NCBI RefSeq assembly: GCF_014203955.1
Contig: NZ_JACHKA010000001.1
Span: 124,001 to 188,000 of the forward strand
Length of the DNA: 64,000 bases
Source: Sphingobium lignivorans
GTDB lineage: Bacteria; Pseudomonadota; Alphaproteobacteria; Sphingomonadales; Sphingomonadaceae
Direction: 5' to 3'
Shown here one piece after another: positions 18,428 to 28,031 of the stretch. The notes beneath the pieces are model-generated. The model worked only from the letters and a program-made list of their open reading frames with translations, was not told the origin of the DNA and ran no database searches. The position numbers and the translations under genes are program-made. The number at the start of each line of letters is the position of its first letter. Within the stretch, counting starts at the first letter, position 1.

Positions 18428-21400
18428 TCAATGAAAGTCCCGCGAGCGCGGCAACAGTCGGACGTTGCGGGGATGCTGCGCCATGCGCTGCGGCGCCTTG
18501 TGGCGCGGATGCTGCGGATGGAGGAAGACGTCGGCACGGCTGAGCTGGGCACGCGGCTCGTGCAATTCCGACAGATGGCCGAGCAGGTCGCTCCTGTCGA
18601 TGATACGGCTCGCCATGACATGGAGAACACCCTCCCGGCTGCGCTGCAACTCGCCATCGACGATCATCAGTCGCGCCGCCATGACCTCGCGCCGATAGCG
18701 CTCGAAGCGGCGGGCCCAGATCACGATATTGGCAATGGCATCCTCATCTTCCAGCGTGACGAAGATGGCGTTTCCCTTGCCGGGCCGCTGGCGTACCAGC
18801 ACGATGCCGCCCGTGCGGACATGCGCACCGGCCTTCGCATCGCGTAGCGCGATGCAGGGGAGCGCGCCTTCAGCGGCAAGGAATGGCCGCAGCAGGGCCA
18901 TGGGATGCGCTTTCAGGGACAGGCGATGCGTCTGATAGTCCGCCGCGACCTGTTCGCCGAGCGCCATGGGCCGCAGCGCAACGGCCGGTTCCTCACCCAG
19001 TTCGCGCGCCCGGGCGGCCGCGAAAAGCGGCAGCTCGTCGGTTGGCGTGCGCCGCGCCTCCCACAGTGCCTCCCGCCGGCCATGCCCCAGCGAGCGCATG
19101 GCATCGGCATCCGCCAGCAGATGCAGCGCGCGGGACGGCAGGCCTGCCCGCCGCGCGAGATCCTCCACATTCGCGAACGCGCCTCCCGCGCGTGCCGCGG
19201 CGATGGCGTGGCCCCATTCTTCCCGGAAGCTGCCGATCTGGCGGAAGCCGAGACGCAGGGCGAGGGCGGAGGCGCTCGCGCCAAGCCCGTTTTCCAGCCC
19301 ATTATCCCAGTCACTGGCATTCACGTCGATCGGGCGCACCGCGACGCCATGCTCAATGGCATCGCGGACAAGCTGGGCCGGTGCGTAAAAGCCCATGGGC
19401 TGCGAATTGAGCAGCGCGCAGGTGAAGACGGCGGGCTGATGGCACTTGATCCATGCCGAGACATAGACGAGCCGCGCGAAACTCTGCGCGTGGCTTTCCG
19501 GAAAGCCATAGGAGCCGAAACCCTCGATCTGCCTGAAACAGCGCTCGGCGAAATCGCGCTCATAGCCACGCGCGACCATGCCGCCGACCAGCTTGTCCCG
19601 ATAACGGTCGATAGTGCCGAGATTGCGGAACGTGGCCATGGCGCGGCGCAGGCCATTGGCTTCGTCATTGCTGAAGCCCGCAGCCGTGATGGCAAGTTTC
19701 ATCGCCTGTTCCTGAAAGAGCGGGACGCCGAAGGTCTTGCCGAGCACGTCATGCAGTTCATTCGGGTCGTGCGGCGGGTGCGGTGCGGGATAATCGACCG
19801 GCTCCTCCCCGCAGCGGCGACGCAGATAGGGATGCACCATGTCTCCCTCGATGGGCCCCGGGCGAACGATGGCGACCTGCACGACGAGGTCATAGAGGTC
19901 GCGCGGCTTCAGGCGCGGCAGCATGTTCATCTGCGCCCGGCTCTCGACCTGAAAGACGCCGATGCTGTCACCGGTGCACAGCATGTCATAGACGGCCTCG
20001 TCGTCCGACCGGAGATCGATCTCCAGGCTGTGGTCGCCCAGGCCATGCCGGCGCATCAGCTCATAGCTCTTCGCGATGCAGGTGAGCATGCCGAGCGCCA
20101 GGACATCCACCTTCATCAGGCCAAGCGCGTCGATATCGTCCTTGTCCCATTCGATGAAGGTGCGGTTGTCCATTGCGGCATTGTGGATCGGCACCATCTC
20201 GTCCAGCCGGCCCTGTGTCAGCACGAACCCGCCGACATGCTGGGAGAGATGGCGTGGCAGGTTGAGGATGCGCTGCACGAAATCGTTGAGCCGCGCGATC
20301 TCGGGATTGTCAGGGTCCAGCCCCGCCTCGACGACGCGCTTCCTCTCATAGGATGCCGCGTAACTGCCCCAGACGGTGCTCGCCATATGCGCCGTCACGT
20401 CCTCGCTGAGACCCAGCGCCTTGCCCACCTCACGCACCGCGCTGCGGGGGCGGTAATGAATGACGGTCGCAGCAATGCCGGCGCGCGCGCGGCCATAGCG
20501 CCGGTAAATATACTGGATCACTTCCTCGCGGCGCTCATGCTCGAAATCGATGTCGATGTCCGGCGGCTCTCCCCGTTCGGCGGACAGGAAGCGGGAGAAG
20601 AGCAGGCGGTGCTCGGACGGATCGACCGAGGTGACCCCCAGCAGGAAGCAGACGATGCTGTTCGCCGCGCTGCCGCGGCCCTGGCAGAGAATGGGCGGCT
20701 TCTGCGCCCGGGCGAAGCGGACGAGATCATGCACCGTCAGGAAATAATGCGCATAAGCGCGATCCCGAATGAGCGCGAATTCCTCGGCGATGCGTTTCGT
20801 CACATCCTCCGGCAGATCCGCCCCATAGCGCTTGTGCGCTTCCTCCATGACGAGATGTTCCAGCCACTGCTGCGCATCCCAGCCGAAGGGCACGGGCTCG
20901 TGCGGATATTCGTAGCGCAGCTCTTCCAGCCGGAAGCCGACGCGGCGCGCGAATGCCTCCACCTGCAGCATGGCGTCCGGGCAGGCGGCGAACAGGCGCA
21001 GCATTTCCGCCGGGGGCTTCAGGTGCCGCTCGGCATTGGCATGCAGCACCCGTCCGGCTTCCCGCACGGTCGTGCGCAAGCGAATGGCGGTCATGACATC
21101 CTGCAGGGGGCGGTCTTCCGGTGCAGCATAGAGCGCATCATTGAGCGCGATGAGCGGCACGCCCGAGGCGCGGGCGAGCGTCTGTGCACGCGTGAGCCGC
21201 CGCGCGTCCCGCCCCTCGCGATTCATGGTGGCGCCGAGCCAGACCCGACCCGGTGCGGCAGCGACAAGGCGGTGCAGCAAAAGCGATGTTGCGGCTTCGC
21301 CGCCAAATTGCTGCGGCAGGACGATCAGCAGCAGATCCTCGATATGCGTGAGCAGATCATCGATGCGCAGGTCGCATTCCCCCTTCCTCGCGCGAAGATT

Positions 21401-21733
21401 GCCGGTGCTGAGCAGCCGGGTGAGGCAGCCCCAGCCATGGCGCGTGGCGGGATAGGCAAGAATGTCATCCGTCCCGTCCGCAAAGACGAGGCGCGCGCCC
21501 GGGAGGAGGCAGAAGTCCTCCGGCACGACGGCCTCGCCATCTTCGCGCAGGCGATCGAGCGCGATCTTGGCGCGCACCACGCCGGCCACCGTGTTGCGAT
21601 CCGCAAGGCCGATCCCGCGATGGCCCAGCGCCACGGCCCGCGCGACCATTTCAGCCGGCGCGCAGGCCCCGTGCAGGAAGCTGTACGCGCTTGCGCAGCC
21701 CAGCTCGACATAGAAGGGCACGTCCGCCGTCAT
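18428..21733 (-). CDS. dnaE2: error-prone DNA polymerase DnaE2 (ImuC)
   Basis: A 1101-residue C-family polymerase alpha subunit of the DnaE2 type, which makes mutagenic translesion synthesis during the SOS response together with ImuA and ImuB. The PHP domain starts at the N-terminus (FYVELGCASAYSFLHGACAP). The catalytic acidic motif PDIDIDF is at residues 391-397, with GRGSAANSIV just before it. The C-terminus contains the OB-fold region (TGGIVLVRQRPGKGNAIFVTLED). The ATG at 21733 overlaps the imuB stop by 4 bp (ATGA); longer upstream frame is arginine-rich noise. It is the last gene of the imuA-imuB-dnaE2 operon. Confidence 0.95.
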   Translation of the reverse strand: MTADVPFYVELGCASAYSFLHGACAPAEMVARAVALGHRGIGLADRNTVAGVVRAKIALDRLREDGEAVVPEDFCLLPGARLVFADGTDDILAYPATRHGWGCLTRLLSTGNLRARKGECDLRIDDLLTHIEDLLLIVLPQQFGGEAATSLLLHRLVAAAPGRVWLGATMNREGRDARRLTRAQTLARASGVPLIALNDALYAAPEDRPLQDVMTAIRLRTTVREAGRVLHANAERHLKPPAEMLRLFAACPDAMLQVEAFARRVGFRLEELRYEYPHEPVPFGWDAQQWLEHLVMEEAHKRYGADLPEDVTKRIAEEFALIRDRAYAHYFLTVHDLVRFARAQKPPILCQGRGSAANSIVCFLLGVTSVDPSEHRLLFSRFLSAERGEPPDIDIDFEHERREEVIQYIYRRYGRARAGIAATVIHYRPRSAVREVGKALGLSEDVTAHMASTVWGSYAASYERKRVVEAGLDPDNPEIARLNDFVQRILNLPRHLSQHVGGFVLTQGRLDEMVPIHNAAMDNRTFIEWDKDDIDALGLMKVDVLALGMLTCIAKSYELMRRHGLGDHSLEIDLRSDDEAVYDMLCTGDSIGVFQVESRAQMNMLPRLKPRDLYDLVVQVAIVRPGPIEGDMVHPYLRRRCGEEPVDYPAPHPPHDPNELHDVLGKTFGVPLFQEQAMKLAITAAGFSNDEANGLRRAMATFRNLGTIDRYRDKLVGGMVARGYERDFAERCFRQIEGFGSYGFPESHAQSFARLVYVSAWIKCHQPAVFTCALLNSQPMGFYAPAQLVRDAIEHGVAVRPIDVNASDWDNGLENGLGASASALALRLGFRQIGSFREEWGHAIAAARAGGAFANVEDLARRAGLPSRALHLLADADAMRSLGHGRREALWEARRTPTDELPLFAAARARELGEEPAVALRPMALGEQVAADYQTHRLSLKAHPMALLRPFLAAEGALPCIALRDAKAGAHVRTGGIVLVRQRPGKGNAIFVTLEDEDAIANIVIWARRFERYRREVMAARLMIVDGELQRSREGVLHVMASRIIDRSDLLGHLSELHEPRAQLSRADVFLHPQHPRHKAPQRMAQHPRNVRLLPRSRDFH

Positions 21734-23349
21734 GCGAACAATCCGTGGAGATACCAGAGCGGCGAGACGGCCTCTCGCCCGTAAAGGCCATGGCAGAAGA
21801 CCCAGAAGCGGCGCCCCGCCGTATCCTCCACGCGGTAATAATCGCGCGTGAGGCCGGGGTCGGCGGCATGACCGTCCGGCCGGCGCCACCATTCCGGCGC
21901 GATCCGCTCGGGGCCTTCCTGCCGGACGATGTGATGCACCGCGCCGCGCCAGCGGAACTGGCGAGGCGGTCCTTCCGGAACCTGGGCGATCACGTCGATG
22001 CGCTCGGGCGGATCGAGCAGGCTGATCGGCCGTAGCGGCGGCTCGCCGGGCTGCGGCCTGGCCCATGGCCGCGGCGGGGAGGATGCCGGCGCCAGCCGCG
22101 TCGCGCGCTCGGGCACATGCGTTTCGCGGGGAGCGAGGCGGCGGAAGCGGCCCGGCCCGGCCCGCACGCCCAGCCGGTCAAGCAGGGCGGAGAGGTCGGA
22201 CGCCTTCACCGGATCGCTCTCCAGCCCGCCCTGCTCGGCATCGTGCGCCTCGGCATGCGGCACGGCAAGGCGCACGAGGTCGAAGCCGAAGCCCGGATCG
22301 AGCGGATCGGCCAGCGTCGCGACCCGCTCGTCGAACAGGCGGAGCACCACGACGGGGTCGCGCACCGGTTGCCCGGTTTCCACGACGAGATCGCGCATCG
22401 CCCCATCGCTGCGATAAAGCCGGACCGCGAAGGCGCGGCCGCCCTGATGCCGGTTGCGCAACATTTCGCAGACTTCGGCCAGCAGGTCCGCCAGGATCGC
22501 CATGACCGTCTCGACCCGCGCTATCGGCTCGGGAAAGCGACGCTCGGCATGGATGGTGGGCGGCAGGCGCCGGGGCGTGATGCGGCTGTCGGTGTGCCCG
22601 AGCAGGCGGTCCAGTGCATCGACCATGGCAGCCCCGAAACGCGCCGCAAGAGGCGCGCGTGGCAGTCCGGCCAGATCGCCGATGTTGGTGAAGCCCGCCC
22701 GGCGCAGCGCCAGCGCGACATCGGGATCGAGCCGCAAGGCCAGCAGCGGCAAATGGCGAACGGCTTCGGCCTCGTCCTCGTAGCGGCGTTCTCCCAGACG
22801 TGCCAGTGCCAGCGCCGCCTCGGGGGTTGCGGCCCGGGCGACACGCACGCGCAGGCCCCGCGCGCGCATGAAGTCCCCCGCCTCGCGCGCGAGGCTCGCC
22901 TCGTCGCCGAAGAGATGCGCACAGCCGGCAACATCCAGCACAAGTGCATCGGGCGGATCGATCGCGACCATGGGCGTGAAGCGGTCGCACAGGTCCGCCA
23001 GATGCTCCAGCAACCGCATCTCGCCGTCCGGATCATGCGGCACGGCCCGGAGTGCGGGCAGCCGCGCCCGCGCATCGGCCAGCATCATCCCCGGCTCCAG
23101 TCCGAGCCTCAGTGCGTCCGCGTCCAACGCCAACAGGCGACATGCGCCGCGCTGCAGGGTGACGAAGACCAGCGGCGGCTCTTCCGCCATGCCGGACGAT
23201 CCGAGAGGAGAAGTCGCGTCAGACCGCGATGCGCCAGCCGCCGTCATTCCCGGCATCGCGCGCGCTTCCCGCATCCGGAACAGATCCGCTGCCAGGAAGG
23301 GGAAAGCGAGAGCCAGGAAGCGCCGCCGGCCTGAAACAGGCTGCTTCAT
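21730..23349 (-). CDS. imuB: ImuB, Y-family polymerase-like mutasome protein
   Basis: A 539-residue protein related to Y-family DNA polymerases. In the known mutasome, ImuB lacks polymerase catalytic residues and bridges the beta clamp to DnaE2. The start is MKQPVSGRRRFLALAFPFLAADLF; the RRRFLAL-FPFL pattern is the usual beginning of the family. A Y-family-like body follows (MLADARARLPALRAVPHDP, FGAAMVDALDRLLG). The C-terminus ends RRFWVFCHGLYG...WYLHGLFA as in other ImuB proteins. The chosen start lies 131 bp inside imuA, an unusually long overlap. The next ATG candidates (about 30 codons later) would remove the conserved RRRFLAL block. Confidence 0.9.
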   Translation of the reverse strand: MKQPVSGRRRFLALAFPFLAADLFRMREARAMPGMTAAGASRSDATSPLGSSGMAEEPPLVFVTLQRGACRLLALDADALRLGLEPGMMLADARARLPALRAVPHDPDGEMRLLEHLADLCDRFTPMVAIDPPDALVLDVAGCAHLFGDEASLAREAGDFMRARGLRVRVARAATPEAALALARLGERRYEDEAEAVRHLPLLALRLDPDVALALRRAGFTNIGDLAGLPRAPLAARFGAAMVDALDRLLGHTDSRITPRRLPPTIHAERRFPEPIARVETVMAILADLLAEVCEMLRNRHQGGRAFAVRLYRSDGAMRDLVVETGQPVRDPVVVLRLFDERVATLADPLDPGFGFDLVRLAVPHAEAHDAEQGGLESDPVKASDLSALLDRLGVRAGPGRFRRLAPRETHVPERATRLAPASSPPRPWARPQPGEPPLRPISLLDPPERIDVIAQVPEGPPRQFRWRGAVHHIVRQEGPERIAPEWWRRPDGHAADPGLTRDYYRVEDTAGRRFWVFCHGLYGREAVSPLWYLHGLFA

Positions 23350-24040
23350 GATTCCACTCCACGGTCCAGTCGAGCCCTGCCGCGCCGCCGCGCTGGCGCA
23401 GCAGGGAAATATGCAATGCCGGATGACCAGGCGCATCGGCTTCCAGTGGGGACGATGGCAAGGACGCCACCTGCCATCGCGTCTGCGCCGCGCTGGGCAT
23501 CGCCCGTCCGCCCCGCAGGCGCAGCAGCAGTGGCGTCACGCCCGATGCCTCGGCGGCGAGCGTGAGTCGGCGGGTTGCGGTCAGGTCAAGCAAGGGCGGA
23601 TTGCCGCCCAGTTCCAGCACCACCACGCCCAGTGCGGCGCAACGAAGTGCATCCACGCTCGTGCGCAGCAGGGCCCGGGCATCGGGCAGCACGCCCAGCA
23701 GCAGATGCGCGGGATCAAGCCCCAGATCGGCAAGGCCTGGACCATGCAGCCCGGCGCCTCGCTGGGCTGCATCCTCGCGCAGCCAGAGAATGGTGGGCGC
23801 GGCGCCTTGTGCCTGCGTGAGCAGGCAAGCCAGCATTGCCGCAAAGCCGGCGGTGCTGCCTTCGTCATGCCCTTCCCGGGGAAAGACTTCATGCAGCCGC
23901 CCGGCCGCAAGACCGCCGCCCAGCACCCGGTCGATCGTCTCCATGCCGAACGGACGCAGCGCCGGCGCGGCTACGCCACGGGGCGGCCCACCGGCGAGAG
24001 CCCGCTTGAAAGCAGGGTGAAGGCGACTCGTCTCATGCAT
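23219..24040 (-). CDS. imuA: ImuA, RecA-like mutasome accessory protein
   Basis: A 273-residue SOS-mutagenesis protein, first gene of the imuA-imuB-dnaE2 cassette. It is RecA-like in the centre: ALRPFGMETIDRVLGGGLAAGRLHEVFP occupies the Walker A position but lacks a canonical GKT, as is usual for ImuA. Later segments ILWLREDAA and VVVLELGG fit the RecA-type core. The ATG at 24040 touches the LexA box directly, leaving no room for a ribosome-binding site. Either the message is leaderless or translation begins at the internal ATG at 23944 (residue 33). The 3' end overlaps imuB by 131 bp. Confidence 0.88.
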   Translation of the reverse strand: MHETSRLHPAFKRALAGGPPRGVAAPALRPFGMETIDRVLGGGLAAGRLHEVFPREGHDEGSTAGFAAMLACLLTQAQGAAPTILWLREDAAQRGAGLHGPGLADLGLDPAHLLLGVLPDARALLRTSVDALRCAALGVVVLELGGNPPLLDLTATRRLTLAAEASGVTPLLLRLRGGRAMPSAAQTRWQVASLPSSPLEADAPGHPALHISLLRQRGGAAGLDWTVEWNHEAACFRPAALPGSRFPLPGSGSVPDAGSARDAGNDGGWRIAV

Positions 24041-24055
24041 GTTCTTATTATGTTC
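24041..24055. promoter_or_regulatory. LexA box (GTTC-N7-GTTC) upstream of imuA
   Basis: The plus strand reads GTTCTTATTATGTTC, a perfect match to the direct-repeat LexA operator GTTC-N7-GTTC used in Alphaproteobacteria. It abuts the imuA ATG. A LexA repressor bound here would block the operon until DNA damage. The surrounding 200 bp are noticeably AT-richer than the window average. Confidence 0.9.
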
Positions 24056-24382
24056 TCAAGTGCGCCATGGGAGTCAAGGGACTTGGCCGAGCCCCGGGTC
24101 TCTGCCCTGCACGGGCTGGCTGGCTTTGGTCCCGCGTTCCCGCACCAGAAAGACTGTCATTCCGTAACGGAAAAAACATCACGGACAGCACGGGGCTTTG
24201 CAGGAAAATTCCCAACCCTTGGGTTTGATTGCAAACTGATGGGAAATCATCAGGCCGCAAGCGCTTCCGCAAAACTGATAATATCCTTTAAAAACAATGA
24301 TATGCCTGTTTGGCACGCTTAATGCACTAAGTCAGGTGCAAGCATCCCCCGCTTGCAAGGTTCAAAGTGAGGAGAGTTCAAA
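24056..24382. other. AT-rich intergenic region with inverted repeats
   Basis: This 327-bp gap between divergent genes (imuA and the small secreted protein) is much richer in A and T than its surroundings. It holds three inverted repeats: TTCCGTAACGGAA at 24160-24172 (perfect around a central A), AACCC-TT-GGGTT at 24214-24225, and CTGATG-N6-CATCAG at 24236-24253. A sigma-54-like promoter follows at 24311-24325. No gene is seen in it. The palindromes lie 60-165 bp upstream of the promoter, a usual place for enhancer-binding activators. Confidence 0.6.
24310..24325 (+). promoter_or_regulatory. putative sigma-54 (RpoN) -24/-12 promoter
   Basis: The sequence TTGGCACGCTTAATGCA (24309-24325) matches the sigma-54 consensus TGGCACG-N4-TTGCA except for A in place of the first T of the -12 block. 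The invariant GG and GC are exactly 10 bp apart. Transcription would start near 24335, about 48 bp before the ATG at 24383, whose ribosome site GAGGAG is at 24370-24375. Predicted by eye only. Confidence 0.6.
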
Positions 24383-24667
24383 ATGTCGAAGTTCAAGTCC
24401 CCCCTGGTTGCCGCTGCTGCTCTCGGCCTGTTCGCTGTTTCCGCTCCGGCGCTGGCCGGTACCGGCGAGCCCGTCCGCCACTATCAGGCCAAGACTGTCG
24501 AGACCGGTGGCGAGCCGCTCTACTGCGTCAAGGAAACGGTTGCCGGCTCGATGATCCCCCAGCGCGTCTGCATGACGAAGCGCGGCTGGACCGAAGCGGG
24601 CGCCCGCGTTGTCGAGAAGGATGTCGAGGTGCTGGCAGTCAACGCCACCAAATATCCGCGCCGGTGA
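24383..24667 (+). CDS. small secreted protein of unknown function
   Basis: A 94-residue protein with a clean signal peptide (MSKFKSPLVAAAALGLFAVS then APALA, cleavage near residue 25). The mature part of about 69 residues contains two cysteines (LYCVKET and QRVCMTKRGW) that could form a disulfide. It is charged and ends ATKYPRR. Similar short proteins occur in sphingomonads without an assigned function. A strong ribosome site (GAGGAG, 7 bp before the ATG) and a sigma-54-like promoter suggest regulated, possibly high expression. It is monocistronic: a terminator-like hairpin follows. Confidence 0.75.
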   Translation: MSKFKSPLVAAAALGLFAVSAPALAGTGEPVRHYQAKTVETGGEPLYCVKETVAGSMIPQRVCMTKRGWTEAGARVVEKDVEVLAVNATKYPRR

Positions 24668-24749
24668 TGCGCGAAGGCCGCGGCGCTGCTCCATTCCCCC
24701 CTCAGGAGCGGCGCCGGCAGGCCCTGCATTCATTTCCAAGGCAAACTTG

Positions 24750-24787
24750 CGGCCGCGACGCCAGAGACGTCGGCGGCCGTTTCACTT
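24750..24787 (+). terminator. probable transcription terminator between convergent genes
   Basis: CGGCCGCGACG (24750-24760) pairs with CGTCGGCGGCCG (24768-24779) leaving one bulged G and a 7-nt loop, followed by TTTCACTTT. It sits between the small secreted gene (plus) and terC (minus), so it may serve both directions; the T-run is interrupted. Confidence 0.55.
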
Positions 24788-25564
24788 TCATTGAGGGCGT
24801 ATGTTTCCCTCAAGGGCCTCGGCTGCCTTTCCGGCCTCCCGTCGGCGACGCGCCATGATGTTGAGCCCCTCCACCAGCGCCGAGAAGGCCATGGCGGCAT
24901 AGACATAGCCCTTGGGCACATGCGCGCCGAACCCTTCCGCGATGAGCGTGGTGCCGATGAGCATCAGGAAGCTCAGCGCCAGCATGACCACCGTGGGATT
25001 GCGCTCGATGAAGTTGGCGAGCGGCGTCGCGGCGAACAACATGGTGCCGACCGCCACCACCACCGCGATTACCATGATGGCGATATTGTCCGTCATGCCC
25101 ACAGCGGTGATGATGCTGTCGATCGAGAAGACGAGATCGAGCAGGATGATCTGGCCCACTGCGGCGCCGAAGCCGATCCCCAGTGCGCCGGCATCGAACA
25201 TCTCGTCGCCCGAACGGGGGTCGATATTGTGATGGATTTCCTTGGTCGCTTTCCAGACGAGGAACAGGCCGCCCGCCACCAGGATCAGGTCGCGCCAGGA
25301 GAAAGGCTGGCCGAATGCCTCGAACAGCGGCGCGGTGAGTTGCATGATCCAGGCGATGGATGCGAGCAGCACAAGCCGCATGATCAATGCGAGGCCGATG
25401 CCGATCCGCCGTGCCCGGACCCGCTGATGCTCCGGCAGCTTGTTGCTGAGCACGGAGATGAAAATGAGATTGTCGATGCCCAGCACCACTTCCATGGTGA
25501 CGAGCGTGGCGAGGGCCACCCAGGCGGCGGGTTCGCTCGCCAGGGCGGCAAGGCCTTCCATCAT
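24788..25564 (-). CDS. TerC family integral membrane protein
   Basis: A 258-residue protein with seven to eight membrane helices. TerC family motifs are clear: the N-terminal [20 protein letters not shown] and the second half [19 protein letters not shown] contain the paired acidic residues (IDN and SID) within membrane segments that define the family. Members are linked to tellurite resistance and to manganese export and loading of exported metalloproteins. The ATG at 25564 was chosen; an alternative TTG lies 6 bp upstream and an ATG 3 bp downstream. It is 35 bp after the Bax-inhibitor gene on the same strand and probably co-transcribed. Confidence 0.9.
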   Translation of the reverse strand: MMEGLAALASEPAAWVALATLVTMEVVLGIDNLIFISVLSNKLPEHQRVRARRIGIGLALIMRLVLLASIAWIMQLTAPLFEAFGQPFSWRDLILVAGGLFLVWKATKEIHHNIDPRSGDEMFDAGALGIGFGAAVGQIILLDLVFSIDSIITAVGMTDNIAIMVIAVVVAVGTMLFAATPLANFIERNPTVVMLALSFLMLIGTTLIAEGFGAHVPKGYVYAAMAFSALVEGLNIMARRRREAGKAAEALEGNIRPQ

Positions 25565-25599
25565 GACCAATCAGACCTTTCGGCAGCCGGGAGAGCGCT

Positions 25600-26317
25600 T
25601 CACTCGCGCTCGCCGGTCAGGTTGAGCAGAAGCTGGAAGATGTTGACGAAGTTCAGGTAGAGCGACAGCGCCCCGAACACCGCCATCTTGCTCAGCGCCT
25701 CATGGCCAAGGCTTTCGGCATATTGCGCCTTGATGTTCTGCGTATCCCACGCGGTGAGACCCACGAACACCAGCACACCGACGATCGAGATGACGAGTTG
25801 CAGCGCGCTGGAGCCCAGGAAGAGGTTCACGAGCATCGCTATCAGCACGCCGATCAGGCCCATCATCAGGAAGCTGCCGAAGCGCGAGAGATCGGCTTTG
25901 GTCGTATAGCCGTAGAGGCTCATCGCCGTGAACATCGCCGCGGCAATGAAGAAGGTCTGCGCGATGCTGGTGCCCGTGAAGACCAGGAAGATCGACGCCA
26001 TGGAGACGCCCATGGTGGCCGCGAAGGCCCAGTAGGTCGCTTGCGCGGCGAACGCGCTCATCTTCTCGATGCGGAAGGAGAAGAAGAACACGAAGGCCAG
26101 CGGGGCGAACATGAAGACCCATTTGAGCGGCGTGCCGAAGATGGCGCTGACGAGCGCCGGCGTCGACGCCACGACCAGCGCCACGATGCCGGTGAGAAGA
26201 ACGCCCGACGCCATATAATTGTAGACGCGCAGCATGTGCGCTCGCAGGGCCGGCGTCAAAAAGCGCCGCATCCTGAGGCACGCCGCCGCGTGAGAGAACC
26301 CGCTCTTGTTCGTACAT
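25600..26317 (-). pseudogene. Bax inhibitor-1/YccA family membrane protein with one apparent +1 frameshift
   Basis: The gene encodes a seven-helix membrane protein of the Bax inhibitor-1 (YccA/YbhL) family, about 238 residues if read continuously. The body LRAHMLRVYNYMASGVLLTG...GLTAWDTQNIKAQY...ALSLYLNFVNIFQLLL is intact. The first 23 residues (MYEQERVLSRGGVPQDAALFDAG) lie in another frame. Removing one G of GGG at 26247-26249 (one C on the coding strand, GGCCC to GGCC) joins them as DAGLRAHML, the expected sequence. The ATG at 26317 has an upstream GAGG, so the N-terminal piece is real. A base-calling error is the likeliest cause. If the shift were real, translation might restart at the internal ATG of AHML. 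Confidence 0.82.
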
Positions 26318-27962
<1,645 letters not shown>

Positions 27963-28031
27963 CCACTCCGGACCGCGGCTGCGCGCCGGCAGCCTGTTGG
28001 ACGGACGGGCAAAGCGCATTATGGGCCCTGC

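Noticed and set aside
18905..21784. A very long open frame on the plus strand opposite dnaE2
   Set aside because: It mirrors the codon bias of the high-GC gene beneath it, has no ribosome site, and its translation is rich in Arg, His and Gln with no family signal. The dnaE2 frame carries all the polymerase motifs.
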